Assembly (NCBI RefSeq): GCF_004684775.1
Contig: NZ_SRIC01000037.1
Coordinates: forward strand, 1-46,073
Length of the DNA stretch: 46,073 bases
Origin: Streptomyces sp. MZ04
GTDB taxonomy: Bacteria > Actinomycetota > Actinomycetes > Streptomycetales > Streptomycetaceae
Direction: 5' to 3'
The notes under the pieces were generated by a model that did no database searches, had not been told where the DNA came from, and saw only the letters and a program-made list of their open reading frames with translations. This document shows positions 1-8,693 of this stretch, one piece after another (the stretch's first letter is position 1; each line of letters starts with the position of its first letter). Made by a program: the position numbers and the translations under genes.

Positions 1-20
1 AGGCGGGAGGGGGCGGAGGG

Positions 21-179
21 TTACGCCTCCGTCATGTGCGACGCCGCGTCCGTCCTCGCCTTGCTGCGCGCTCTGCGCGCGGGTCCGCGCCAGCCGCAAC
101 TGCACCTCGCGGCGCAGAAGCGGCCCTGTTCGACCGTTGTCGTGCGGTGGTGCGGTTCCTGTCCTTGTTGCTCGGCCAC
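21..179 (-). CDS. small Cys-rich conserved protein, 52 aa
   Basis: Read directly from the minus strand: GTG at 179, TAA at 21. The product has a central motif FCAARCSCGWRGPARRARSK with Cys22, Cys26 and Cys28, followed by an Arg/Ala-rich stretch and an acidic end. This pattern resembles small Cys-containing proteins common in Streptomyces; three closely spaced Cys suggest metal binding or redox sensitivity, but no function is assigned. The start is supported by a TACGGT box (186-191) exactly 6 nt upstream of the GTG, the leaderless arrangement seen at many genes here. It is divergent from the lipoprotein gene at 299. It could be a chance frame, but codon use and the upstream box argue for a real gene. 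Confidence 0.7.
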   Translation of the reverse strand: MAEQQGQEPHHRTTTVEQGRFCAARCSCGWRGPARRARSKARTDAASHMTEA

Positions 180-185
180 CGCTCC

Positions 186-191
186 ACCGTA
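186..191 (-). promoter_or_regulatory. -10 box of leaderless small gene
   Basis: TACGGT on the minus strand, 6 nt before the GTG at 179. Transcription would start at or next to the start codon. Confidence 0.5.
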
Positions 192-298
192 CCGATGCCG
201 GCCGGTGCTCTTACGCGTGACGGGTCAACGTACCGGTCGTTACACGGGACGACAGGGGGACTGGGCTCCGCACGGGAAGGCTTGGGGGTAGGCAGGCG

Positions 299-1117
299 AT
301 GGGTCAGCTGCACAGGCGCACAGGCGGGGCGGTGGTCACGGCCGCCGCGGTGGGTCTCATGGCCGTCGCCACGGGCTGTTCGGGGAGCGGGGCCGCCGCC
401 GACGAAAGACCGGGCGCCGAGGACTCCGTCGACGCGGTGCGCGGCTCCGCGGACTCCCTGGTGCGGGCCGGGAGCTCCAAGGCCCGTACGTCCATGGAGA
501 TGGCCAGCGGCGGGACCCGCGTGACCATCCGGGGGCAGGGCTCGTACGACTTCGAGCGGCAGCTGGGGCGGTTCGTGGTGGTGCTGCCGAAGGACCCCGC
601 AGGGACGGAGGAGCACCGGCCCATCACCGAGCTGATGGCCGGCGGCGCGCTCTACATGAAGAACCGGGGGGCCGGGGTGCCCGCCGACAAGTGGGTGCGG
701 ATCGACACGGCGTCGCTGTCGGACGGGAATCTGGTCACCGGGGGTGCGACCGACCCGCTCGCGGCGGCCGAGCTGCTGCGGGGTGTGAGCAAGGCGACGT
801 ACGTCGGGGAGACCGAGGTGGCCGGGGTGAAGGTGCGGCACTTCCGCGGGAGCGCCGACCTGCCGCGCGCCGCGAGGTCCGCTTCGCAGGGGCAGCGCGA
901 GGCCCTGGGGGCGGCGGCGAAAGGGTTCAGCAAGGGCGGGGTGCCGTTCGACGCGTACCTCGACGATCAGGGACGGCTGCGGAAGCTGCGACAGGAGTTC
1001 AGCGTCTCGAACGCCGAAGTGGCGTCGACCACGCTGCTCTACGACTTCGGGGTGAAGGTCGATGTGCGGCTTCCGGCGAGTGAGGACATCTTCGCGGGGA
1101 AGATCGCCGAGCAGTAG
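299..1117 (+). CDS. secreted lipoprotein, LppX/LprAFG-like
   Basis: 272 aa. The N-terminus has two positive residues, a hydrophobic stretch and a lipobox ending ATGC at Cys27, so the protein is probably lipidated and anchored outside the membrane. The rest has no membrane segment and alternates polar and hydrophobic strands (for example GQGSYDFERQLGRFVVVLP), consistent with the LppX/LprAFG or LolA-like half-barrel fold of actinobacterial lipoproteins, which bind lipids. Family assignment is by general pattern only; ligand unknown. The ATG is preceded by G-rich sequence that can serve as a ribosome site. It stands alone between the small minus-strand gene and the 62-aa protein at 1257. Confidence 0.75.
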   Translation: MGQLHRRTGGAVVTAAAVGLMAVATGCSGSGAAADERPGAEDSVDAVRGSADSLVRAGSSKARTSMEMASGGTRVTIRGQGSYDFERQLGRFVVVLPKDPAGTEEHRPITELMAGGALYMKNRGAGVPADKWVRIDTASLSDGNLVTGGATDPLAAAELLRGVSKATYVGETEVAGVKVRHFRGSADLPRAARSASQGQREALGAAAKGFSKGGVPFDAYLDDQGRLRKLRQEFSVSNAEVASTTLLYDFGVKVDVRLPASEDIFAGKIAEQ

Positions 1118-1256
1118 GGGCCGCAGTGGCGAGGCATGCGCGGCTAGTCGCGTCCGGCCGTGTGGAAATGGTCCGTCCGTGCCATGCGCGGTGTGTAGGC
1201 CGCTCCCTACTCTAGGAAGTCGGTACGGGCGCGGGAAGCAAGGTCAGGAAGAGGTG

Positions 1257-1445
1257 ATGAACGTGGCTCTGGTGCGCGGTACGACAGTTCAGGACCACGT
1301 CGCCCTCGCCGAGATCGAGCTGTGCGGCGAACTCATCATCGCGGCGTCCGCCTCCGGCGAGGAGCGGCTCAGCGCCGACCGCATCGACGAGGTCCTGAAC
1401 GTCTCCACCGTCGTGGAGCAGCGGTCGTCCGACGACTGGGACTAG
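1257..1445 (+). CDS. conserved hypothetical protein, 62 aa
   Basis: A small acidic protein starting MNVALVRGTT and ending in a run of acidic and polar residues. The ATG at 1257 follows AGGAAGAGG; the GTG at 1254 is one codon upstream in frame and an alternative. The reading frame stays open further upstream, but codon use there is poor and the ribosome site sits here, so the short form is preferred. No membrane segment or known motif is visible. Function unknown. It is followed directly by a long inverted repeat (1444-1561) that probably ends transcription before the convergent csoR. Confidence 0.65.
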   Translation: MNVALVRGTTVQDHVALAEIELCGELIIAASASGEERLSADRIDEVLNVSTVVEQRSSDDWD

Positions 1446-1561
1446 GGCCTGTCCGATGGGTCCTGCCGGGGTCGCGACCCCTGGCACGCGCACCAGGGCC
1501 CGCCGGCCCTGGTGAATCGGCGCCCGGCGCGAAGGCCGGCCTGACCCACCGGACAGGCCCT
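1444..1561. repeat. 118-bp intergenic inverted-repeat element
   Basis: Outer arms 1444-1462 and 1543-1561 match at 18 of 19 positions (AGGGCCTGTCCG then A/G then TGGGTC). A second perfect 9-bp hairpin lies inside (CACCAGGGC 1491-1499, GCCCTGGTG 1506-1514). The GGGCCTGTCCG end is typical of palindromic repeats scattered between Streptomyces genes. It lies between two convergent genes and may act as a bidirectional terminator. No coding capacity. Confidence 0.7.
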
Positions 1562-1600
1562 GGCCCGGGGCCCGGACGGGGCGTGGCCGGGCCCGCCGCG

Positions 1601-1957
1601 TCAGGTGCGGAGCATGCGGGCGATCGCCTTCGTCGCCTCTTCGACCTTCGCGTCGATCTCCGTGCCGCCCTTGACCGCCGCGTCCGCGACGCAGTGGCGC
1701 AGGTGCTCCTCCAGGAGCTGCAGGGCGAAGGACTGCAGGGCCTTCGTGCTCGCCGAGACCTGCGTGAGTATGTCGATGCAGTAGGTGTCTTCCTCGACCA
1801 TCCGCTGCAGGCCCCGGATCTGGCCCTCGATGCGCCGCAGGCGCTTGAGGTGCTCGTCCTTCTGCTTGTGGTAGCCGTGCACACCCTGGTCGTGGCCGCC
1901 GTGCTCGGAGGGCGCTTCGGTGGTCATGGCCGCGTCGGCCGCCTCGGTGGTCGTCAT
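1601..1957 (-). CDS. csoR: copper-sensing repressor CsoR
   Basis: 118 aa, all-helical CsoR/RcnR (DUF156) family. The Cu(I) ligand triad C-x24-H-x3-C is complete: Cys60 (in DTYCIDIL), His85 and Cys89 (in EEHLRHC). The motif RRIEGQIRGLQRM at 41-53 belongs to the first helix and the DNA-binding surface. The N-terminus has a His-rich extension (HGGHDQGVHGYH) that may also meet metal. ATG at 1957 follows AGGAGG (1963-1968) at 5-nt spacing. CsoR releases DNA when it binds Cu(I), derepressing itself and copper export/chaperone genes. A perfect palindrome at 2000-2022 in its own upstream region is the likely operator, so autoregulation is expected. It is divergent from the phosphate uptake pair. Confidence 0.92.
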   Translation of the reverse strand: MTTTEAADAAMTTEAPSEHGGHDQGVHGYHKQKDEHLKRLRRIEGQIRGLQRMVEEDTYCIDILTQVSASTKALQSFALQLLEEHLRHCVADAAVKGGTEIDAKVEEATKAIARMLRT

Positions 1958-1999
1958 CGCGTCCTCCTGCTGGACAGTCCTTGGACAGTCACTGGCTTT

Positions 2000-2022
2000 C
2001 CTATACCCCGGGTGGGTATAGG
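2000..2022. promoter_or_regulatory. probable CsoR operator palindrome
   Basis: Perfect 9-bp inverted repeat CCTATACCC / GGGTATAGG around a 5-nt centre. Arms of the form TATACCC...GGGTATA are what actinobacterial CsoR sites look like. It lies 43 bp upstream of csoR and 133 bp upstream of the DUF47 gene. Confidence 0.75.
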
Positions 2023-2154
2023 ATACTCGATTCCTCGGGGGGTGTGCTGATCACTGTGCCTGATGGGCGACACTGGGTCCTGGCCGGTTAGCCGTGGCCG
2101 GATGATGCGCCTAGCATCAGCCTGACCGAATCCAAAGCACCCCGAGGACCCCAC

Positions 2155-2775
2155 GTGCGCTTTCGTCTGACCCCCAGGGAGACGAGCTTCTACGACATGT
2201 TCGCCGCATCCGCGGACAACATTGTCACGGGCTCGAAGCTCCTGATGGAACTGCTCGGGGCCGATGCCTCCGCCCGAGCCGAGATCGCAGAGCGTATGCG
2301 GGCCGCGGAGCACGCTGGAGATGACGCGACCCATGCGATCTTCCACCAGCTGAACTCCTCCTTCATCACGCCCTTCGACCGCGAGGACATCTACAACCTG
2401 GCCTCGTCCCTCGACGACATCATGGACTTCATGGAGGAGGCCGTCGACCTGGTCGTCCTTTATCAGGTCGAGGAACTCCCCAAGGGAGTCGAGCAGCAGA
2501 TCGAGGTCCTTTCGCGAGCCGCCGAGCTCACGGCCGAGGCCATGCCGAATCTGCGGACGATGGACAACCTCACCGAGTTCTGGATCGAGGTCAACCGTCT
2601 GGAGAACCAGGCCGACCAGATTCACCGGAAGCTCCTCGCCCAGCTCTTCAACGGCAAGTACGACGCCATCGAGGTGCTGAAGCTGAAGCAGATCGTGGAT
2701 GTGCTGGAAGAGGCCGCCGACGCCTTCGAGCACGTGGCGAACACTGTGGAGACCATCGCGGTCAAGGAGTCCTGA
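2155..2775 (+). CDS. Pit accessory protein (DUF47, PhoU-like)
   Basis: 206 aa, helical PhoU-like protein of the DUF47 family, which is usually encoded beside Pit phosphate transporters and is thought to modulate them. Visible family features are the acidic helix motif ASSLDDIMDFMEEA near residue 90 and the second-repeat motif NRLENQADQIHRK near 150, which line the metal-binding faces in PhoU-like proteins. GTG start at 2155 follows GAGGA (2144-2148) at 6 nt. It lies 7 bp upstream of pit, so the two are surely co-transcribed. No membrane segment: it should act on the cytoplasmic side of the transporter. Confidence 0.9.
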   Translation: MRFRLTPRETSFYDMFAASADNIVTGSKLLMELLGADASARAEIAERMRAAEHAGDDATHAIFHQLNSSFITPFDREDIYNLASSLDDIMDFMEEAVDLVVLYQVEELPKGVEQQIEVLSRAAELTAEAMPNLRTMDNLTEFWIEVNRLENQADQIHRKLLAQLFNGKYDAIEVLKLKQIVDVLEEAADAFEHVANTVETIAVKES

Positions 2776-2782
2776 CCTCTCC

Positions 2783-3781
2783 ATGGACACCTTCGCTTTG
2801 ATCGTGACCATTGGCGTCGCGCTCGGATTCACGTACACGAATGGCTTTCACGACTCGGCGAACGCCATTGCCACATCCGTTTCCACGCGTGCGCTGACGC
2901 CGCGCGCCGCGCTCGCGATGGCCGCGGTGATGAACCTCGCCGGTGCCTTCATGGGCAGCGGGGTCGCCAAGACCGTGAGCGAGGGGATCATCGAGACCCC
3001 GCACGGCGACAAGGGGATGTGGATTCTCTTCGCGGCCCTCGTCGGCGCGATCGTCTGGAACCTGATCACCTGGTACTTCGGTCTTCCGTCGTCCTCGTCG
3101 CACGCGCTCTTCGGCGGCATGGTCGGAGCGGCGCTCGCGGGCGGCATCGGTGTGATCTGGTCCGGGGTCCTCGACAAGATCGTGATCCCGATGTTCCTGT
3201 CGCCGCTGGTCGGCCTCGTCGCCGGCTATCTGGTGATGTGCGCGATCATGTGGATGTTCCGCAAGTCGAATCCGCACAAGGCCAAGCGCGGATTCCGTAT
3301 CGCGCAGACCGTTTCGGCGGCCGGAATGGCCCTCGGTCACGGTCTGCAGGACGCGCAGAAGACGATGGGCATCGTGGTGATGGCCCTGGTCATCTCCGAT
3401 GTGCAGAGCGCCGACGCGCCGATTCCGATCTGGGTCAAGATCGCCTGTGCGCTGATGCTCTCCGCGGGAACGTACGCGGGCGGCTGGCGCATCATGCGGA
3501 CCCTCGGCCGCAAGATCATCGAACTGGACCCGCCGCAGGGATTCGCCGCCGAGACCACCGGCGCGGGCATCATGTTCACCACCGCTTTCATGTTCCACGC
3601 GCCGATCTCCACGACGCATGTCATCACCTCCGCGATCATGGGTGTGGGTGCGACGAAGCGCGTAAACGCGGTGCGGTGGGGTGTCGCCAAGAACATCATC
3701 TTGGGCTGGTTCATCACGATGCCTGCCGCGGCGCTGGTCGCCGCGGCGAGCTTCTGGATCGTGAATCTCGCGATCCTGTAG
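2783..3781 (+). CDS. pit: low-affinity inorganic phosphate transporter, PiT family
   Basis: 332 aa, with about ten hydrophobic segments. The N-terminal family signature GFHDSANAIATSVSTRALTP (residues 20-39) and its C-terminal counterpart around APISTTHVITSAIMGVGATK show the inverted-repeat architecture of PiT carriers, which import metal-phosphate with protons. The loop GLPSSSSHALFGG is also typical. ATG at 2783 is 7 bp after the DUF47 stop, with AAGGAG at the end of that gene, so translation is probably coupled. Longer in-frame readings overlap the upstream gene and are rejected. S. coelicolor has a Pit at the same place next to pst. A strong terminator follows. Confidence 0.93.
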   Translation: MDTFALIVTIGVALGFTYTNGFHDSANAIATSVSTRALTPRAALAMAAVMNLAGAFMGSGVAKTVSEGIIETPHGDKGMWILFAALVGAIVWNLITWYFGLPSSSSHALFGGMVGAALAGGIGVIWSGVLDKIVIPMFLSPLVGLVAGYLVMCAIMWMFRKSNPHKAKRGFRIAQTVSAAGMALGHGLQDAQKTMGIVVMALVISDVQSADAPIPIWVKIACALMLSAGTYAGGWRIMRTLGRKIIELDPPQGFAAETTGAGIMFTTAFMFHAPISTTHVITSAIMGVGATKRVNAVRWGVAKNIILGWFITMPAAALVAAASFWIVNLAIL

Positions 3782-3804
3782 GAATGCCGGAAAGAGAGCA
3801 ACGG

Positions 3805-3841
3805 AAAGGCCCGCCCCCCGGGAGCCAGGGGGCGGGCCTTT
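3805..3841. terminator. bidirectional terminator between pit and pstB
   Basis: Perfect 14-bp stem AAAGGCCCGCCCCC / GGGGGCGGGCCTTT with a 9-nt loop, flanked by A-rich and T-rich ends. It can serve both converging transcripts. Confidence 0.9.
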
Positions 3842-3908
3842 CTTGTTGCCCCTGCGGTGGCACCGCCATGCAGCACCGCAAGGAGTTGGTGGGGCTTATC
3901 GGTGGGGC

Positions 3909-4685
<777 letters not shown>

Positions 4686-4735
4686 GGGGATCACTGCTTT
4701 CAGGGGGGTACGAGGGGGTCGCTGAGTGGCCGCGG

Positions 4736-5788
4736 TCAGCGGCCCGTCTTGGGGGCCTTCCAGCGGGCTACGCCGCGGGCCGCCAGGTTGAGGATCATGA
4801 TGAAGCCGATGAGGGCGAGTGCCGCGGCCCAGGCGCGGTCGTAACCGGCCTGATTGCCCGCCGCGTACTGCTGGTAGACGTACAGCGGCAGCGAGGCCTG
4901 CGAGCCTTCGAACGGATTCGTGTTGATCATGGGGTTGACCCAGACCAGGAGCAGGACCGGCGCGGTCTCGCCCGCGATACGGGCGACGGCGAGCATGACG
5001 CCCGTCGTGATGCCGCCGATCGCGGTGGGCAGGACCACCTTCAGGATGGTCCGCCACTTCGGGATGCCGAGGGCGAGTGACGCCTCCCGCAGCTCGTTCG
5101 GTACGAGCTTGAGCATCTCCTCCGTGGAGCGCACGATCACCGGCATCATCAGGATGGCGAGCGCCATGGCGCCGGCCCAGCCGGAGAAGTCGAAGCCCAG
5201 GATCAGGATCCAGAAGCTCAGGACGAACAGGCCCGCGACGATCGACGGGATGCCGGTCATGACGTCCACGAAGAACGTGACGACCTTGGAGAGCTTCCCG
5301 CGCCCGTACTCGACGAGGTAGATCGCGGTGAGCAGGCCGATCGGCACGGCGATCAGCGAGGCCAGGAGCACCTGCTCCAGGGTGCCGATGATCGCGTGGT
5401 AGATGCCGCCGCCGGGCTCGTCGTCCGCGACGACGCCCATGGAGTGGGTCAGGAAGTAGCCGTTGAAGACCTTCGTGCCGCGCTCGACGGTCTCGTAGAT
5501 CAGCGAGGCGAGCGGGACGACGGCCAGCAGGAAGGTGACCCACACCAGCGAGGTGGCGAGGCGGTCCTTGGCCTGGCGCGCGCCCTCGACGGCGACCGCG
5601 ACGACGTACGAGACGACGATGAAGAGGATGGCCGCGATCAGACCCCACTGGATACGGCTGTCGAGGCTCGCCCCCACGCCGATGCCGATGCCGGCGGCGG
5701 CGGAGCCGAGCGCGACGACCAGCGGCGTCCAGCGCGGGAGACGGGCGCCCTGCAGGCTGCTCGTGGGCTTGACGATGGTGGCGCTCAT
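4736..5788 (-). CDS. pstA: phosphate ABC transporter permease PstA
   Basis: 350 aa with six to eight hydrophobic segments. Two segments near the N-terminus (about 23-45 and 50-68) precede the conserved permease core, an extension often seen in actinobacterial PstA. The EAA loop [20 protein letters not shown] (about residues 238-257) is the contact site for PstB. ATG at 5788 overlaps the pstC stop as ATGA, so the two subunits are translationally coupled. It forms the membrane channel with PstC. Confidence 0.96.
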   Translation of the reverse strand: MSATIVKPTSSLQGARLPRWTPLVVALGSAAAGIGIGVGASLDSRIQWGLIAAILFIVVSYVVAVAVEGARQAKDRLATSLVWVTFLLAVVPLASLIYETVERGTKVFNGYFLTHSMGVVADDEPGGGIYHAIIGTLEQVLLASLIAVPIGLLTAIYLVEYGRGKLSKVVTFFVDVMTGIPSIVAGLFVLSFWILILGFDFSGWAGAMALAILMMPVIVRSTEEMLKLVPNELREASLALGIPKWRTILKVVLPTAIGGITTGVMLAVARIAGETAPVLLLVWVNPMINTNPFEGSQASLPLYVYQQYAAGNQAGYDRAWAAALALIGFIMILNLAARGVARWKAPKTGR

Positions 5789-6807
5789 GCGTTGGCCCCC
5801 GAGTACTCCTTGCGGCGCGCGATGATCAGGCGGGCCGCGCCGTTGACCAGCAGCGTGATGACGAAGAGGACCAGACCGGAGGCGATGAGCGCGTCACGGC
5901 CGTACTCGCTGGCTTCGTTGAACTTGCTGGCGATGTTCTGCGCGAAGGTGCCGCCGCCGGGGTCGAGCACGGACGCGCTGATGAGGAAGGTCGGGGAGAG
6001 CACGGTGGCGACGGCGATCGTCTCGCCGAGCGCACGGCCCAGGCCCAGCATCGAGGCGGAGATGACGCCCGAGCGTGCGAAGGGGAGCACCGACATGCGG
6101 ATGGTCTCCCAGCGCGTGGCGCCGAGCGCGAGCGCGGCCTCCTCGTGCATCTTCGGGACCTGCAGGAAGACCTCGCGGCTGACGTTGGTGATGATCGGCA
6201 GGATCATGATGGCGAGCAGGATGCCCACCGTCATCAGGGAGCGCGGGGCGCCGCCCTGGTACTCGAAGATCCCGGTCCAGCCGAAGTAGTCGTCGAGCCA
6301 GCTGTAGAGGCCGGTCAGATTGGGCGCGACCACGAGGGCGCCCCACAGGCCGTAGACGATCGACGGCACGGCGGCCAGCAGGTCGATCACGAAGGCGATG
6401 GGGGTGGCCAGCTTGCGCGGCGCGTAGTGCGAGATGAACAGCGCGATGCCGATGGCCACGGGGACGGCGATCGCCAGGGCGATCACCGAGCTCACCACGG
6501 TGCCGAAGACCAGGACCGCGATGCCGAAGAACGGCTTGCCCCCGGTGGTCGTACCGGCCGGGTCCCACTCGAAGGTGGTGAGGAAGTTGCCCGTGTTGTC
6601 GGCGAGCGCGAGGGCCGAACGGTAGGTCAGGAAGGCCGCGATGGCGGCCATGATCACGAGCAGCGTGATGCCGGAGCCGCGCGAGAGACCGAGGAAGATC
6701 CGGTCGCCGGGGCGGGTGGCTCCGCGGGCGGCACGCTTGGGCGTGACGGCCGAGGGCTTCACGTGGTCGAGGGGTGGGGGTGTCGTCGTACTGCTTGGTA
6801 TATCCAT
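5785..6807 (-). CDS. pstC: phosphate ABC transporter permease PstC
   Basis: 340 aa. After a polar N-terminus of about 45 residues come six membrane segments and an EAA loop around [20 protein letters not shown]. Conserved PstC stretches such as [10 protein letters not shown] and the [12 protein letters not shown] loop are visible. ATG at 6807. It partners PstA. The 117-bp gap to pstS contains a 13-bp hairpin that probably sets the ratio of binding protein to membrane subunits. Confidence 0.96.
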   Translation of the reverse strand: MDIPSSTTTPPPLDHVKPSAVTPKRAARGATRPGDRIFLGLSRGSGITLLVIMAAIAAFLTYRSALALADNTGNFLTTFEWDPAGTTTGGKPFFGIAVLVFGTVVSSVIALAIAVPVAIGIALFISHYAPRKLATPIAFVIDLLAAVPSIVYGLWGALVVAPNLTGLYSWLDDYFGWTGIFEYQGGAPRSLMTVGILLAIMILPIITNVSREVFLQVPKMHEEAALALGATRWETIRMSVLPFARSGVISASMLGLGRALGETIAVATVLSPTFLISASVLDPGGGTFAQNIASKFNEASEYGRDALIASGLVLFVITLLVNGAARLIIARRKEYSGANA

Positions 6808-6880
6808 GGGATTCTCCGGTCTGCGGAGCTCGTCAGCGCTGTATCAGCGGGAGTCGCTCCTGGCGGCGGTGCACCGGACG

Positions 6881-6915
6881 GTGCGGCCGGCCCTGGTCAG
6901 CGGGGCCGGCCGCAC
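6881..6915 (-). terminator. stem-loop in the pstS-pstC gap (attenuator or processing site)
   Basis: Perfect 13-bp stem GTGCGGCCGGCCC / GGGCCGGCCGCAC, 9-nt loop, starting about 10 nt after the pstS stop. There is no U-tract, so it more likely stabilises the pstS message or partially attenuates than terminates fully. Confidence 0.75.
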
Positions 6916-6924
6916 TCGGTTCAG

Positions 6925-8055
6925 CTACTTCAGGCCGGCGACGGTCGTGCGGACCTTGGAGATGATCTCGGCCGGGATCGGCGCGTAGTCGTTCTCCTTG
7001 AGGACGTTCTGGCCGTCCTCGCTGGCGATGTAGCTCAGGAAGGACTTGGTCGCGGCCAGGGTCTCGGCCTTGTTGCCCTTCTCGCAGAGGACCTCGTACG
7101 TCACCAGGGTGATCGGGTAGGCGCCCTCGGCGGTGGGCTTGTAGTTCAGCTCGAGGGCGAGGTCGTTGCCCTTGCCGACGACCTTGGCCTCGGAGATGGC
7201 CTTGGAGGCGTTGTCGACGGTGGCCTTCACCGGCTTCTTGGCCTCGGTCTGCAGGTCGACGGTGCTGATGCCGTCGGCGGCGTAGGAGAGCTCGAAGTAG
7301 GAGATGGCGCCGGCGGTCTGCTTGACCTGGCCCGCGACACCGGAGGAGCCGTTGGCGGACTGGCCGCCCTTGGCCTCCCAGGACTTGCCGGGCTCGTACG
7401 ACCAGGCGTCGGGAGCGGCGCCCTTGAGGTACTTGGTGAAGTTGTCCGTGGTGCCGGACTCGTCCGAGCGGTGGAAGGCCTGGATCTTGGTCTTCGGCAG
7501 CTTCGCGTCGGGGTTCAGCTTCGCGATCGCCTTGTCGTCCCAGGTCTTGATCTTGTCGTCGAAGATCTTGGCGAGGGTCTCGGCGTCCAGGACGAGGTTG
7601 TCCACACCGGGCACGTTGTAACCGACGGCGATCGGGCCGCCGACCATCGGCAGGTCGATGGCCTGGCTGTCCTTGCAGACCTTCTTCGACGCCGCGATCT
7701 CCTCGGGCTTCAGCGCCGAGTCGGAGCCCGCGAAGGCGGTCTGGCCCTGCATGAACGCGGTGATGCCGGCGCCGGAACCCGTCGGGTTGTAGTTCAGCTG
7801 AACGTCCGTGCAGGTGGTCGAGTAGACCTTGCGCCAGGCGTCGATCGCGTTCTTCTGCGCGGACGAGCCGGAGGCCGCGAGCTGGCCCTTGGCGTCATCA
7901 CACTTGATGTTGGCGTTGGCGTTGGTCTCCTTGCCGGTGCCACCGTCGCCGCCGCTGGTGTCGTCGGAGCCGCACGCCGTGAGGGCCAGGGCGCCGGAGA
8001 CGGCGATGGCGCCGAGCGAGAGGGCGCGGAGCCGGTTCTTGCGCTGAAGCTTCAC
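6925..8055 (-). CDS. pstS: phosphate-binding lipoprotein PstS
   Basis: 376 aa. GTG at 8055 follows GGAAGGA at about 8 nt. The signal sequence KNRLRALSLGAIAVSGALAL ends in lipobox LTAC, with Gly/Ser-rich linker behind the lipidated Cys. Phosphate-binding elements visible: GSSAQ near residue 69, the TGSGAGI loop (NPTGSGAGI) and SDESGTTDNFTKYLKG. It captures phosphate outside the membrane for PstCAB. In-frame sequence upstream of 8055 lacks family character and carries the promoter, so the long reading is rejected. The PHO box at 8175-8218 predicts induction by PhoP under phosphate starvation. Confidence 0.97.
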   Translation of the reverse strand: MKLQRKNRLRALSLGAIAVSGALALTACGSDDTSGGDGGTGKETNANANIKCDDAKGQLAASGSSAQKNAIDAWRKVYSTTCTDVQLNYNPTGSGAGITAFMQGQTAFAGSDSALKPEEIAASKKVCKDSQAIDLPMVGGPIAVGYNVPGVDNLVLDAETLAKIFDDKIKTWDDKAIAKLNPDAKLPKTKIQAFHRSDESGTTDNFTKYLKGAAPDAWSYEPGKSWEAKGGQSANGSSGVAGQVKQTAGAISYFELSYAADGISTVDLQTEAKKPVKATVDNASKAISEAKVVGKGNDLALELNYKPTAEGAYPITLVTYEVLCEKGNKAETLAATKSFLSYIASEDGQNVLKENDYAPIPAEIISKVRTTVAGLK

Positions 8056-8174
8056 TTCGGAGTTCCTTCCGGGAGCCGCCGTCCTTGGGGTGGCGGCGTG
8101 CGAGGTCGTTCGTCTTTGCTTCTTGCGGTCTTGCGGTCTTACGTCGTGTTGTAAGGCCGAAATTAGGCAGGGCA

Positions 8175-8218
8175 GGTGAAGCGGCCGATGGGCGCGAGTG
8201 AACGGCGGGTGAACCTCG
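8175..8218 (-). promoter_or_regulatory. PHO box upstream of pstS
   Basis: On the minus strand GTTCACC (8208-8214) and GTTCACT (8197-8203) are exact 11-nt-phase direct repeats. Two weaker units follow in the same phase: CCCATCG (8186-8192) and CTTCACC (8175-8181). Four 11-nt units with a GTTCACC consensus are what Streptomyces PhoP binds. The box lies 120-163 bp upstream of the pstS start. Confidence 0.88.
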
Positions 8219-8264
8219 GCGGTCGGCCTGGTTAGGTCCGACTCTACGGAAAGTAGCCGAATGG

Positions 8265-8693
8265 TCACGCAGGGTTGAGGACGCTGAGCAAAGCGTCGAC
8301 AAGGCGCTGGTCGCGGGGTTGCGTGAGGCGGTTGCGGGCGGCGGGCGGGGCCAGCCAGCGGACGCGGTCGACCTCGTTGTTGGGCACGAAGTGACCGTCG
8401 GCCGCCTCGGCCGCCCAGTAGCTGACCTCTTTGGGGCGGCCCTGGGCGAGATAGCGGACCGTGGGGAGCCGGGCGCCGGGGACGCAGCGGAAGCCGGTCT
8501 CCTCCTCGACCTCGCGCAGGGCGGCGGCGAGGGGTTCTTCGGCGCGCTTCAGCTTGCCCTTCGGGTGGGACCAGTCGTCGTACTTCGGCCGGTGGACCAG
8601 GCAGATCTCCAGCTCGCCGTCGTGCGGGGAGTGGCGCCACAGGACGCAGCCGGCGGCCCTGACGATGCCTTCGGTGCCGTTGCCGGCGGTCAT
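8265..8693 (-). CDS. Nudix hydrolase (MutT-like)
   Basis: 142 aa. The Nudix box G-x5-E-x7-REU-x-EE-x-GU is exact: GKLKRAEEPL then AAALREVEEETGF. The preceding motif HPKGK and the N-terminal GCVLWR strand fit MutT1/Ap4A-type enzymes that cleave nucleoside di- or polyphosphates; no C-terminal phosphatase domain of the mycobacterial MutT1 type is present. ATG at 8693 overlaps the CHAD stop as ATGA, so this start is preferred over the in-frame ATG at 8720. It is the third gene of the ppk-CHAD-Nudix unit, so a substrate with a phosphate chain is plausible, but not shown. Confidence 0.9.
   Translation of the reverse strand: MTAGNGTEGIVRAAGCVLWRHSPHDGELEICLVHRPKYDDWSHPKGKLKRAEEPLAAALREVEEETGFRCVPGARLPTVRYLAQGRPKEVSYWAAEAADGHFVPNNEVDRVRWLAPPAARNRLTQPRDQRLVDALLSVLNPA

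Noticed and set aside
32..841. Long minus-strand frame opposite the lipoprotein gene
   Set aside because: Arg/Pro/His-rich product typical of antisense frames in GC-rich DNA; the lipoprotein has a signal peptide and family character.
6145..8154. 669-codon plus-strand frame across pstC and pstS
   Set aside because: Product is Gly/Val/Asp/Arg low-complexity sequence; it mirrors well-supported pst genes on the other strand.
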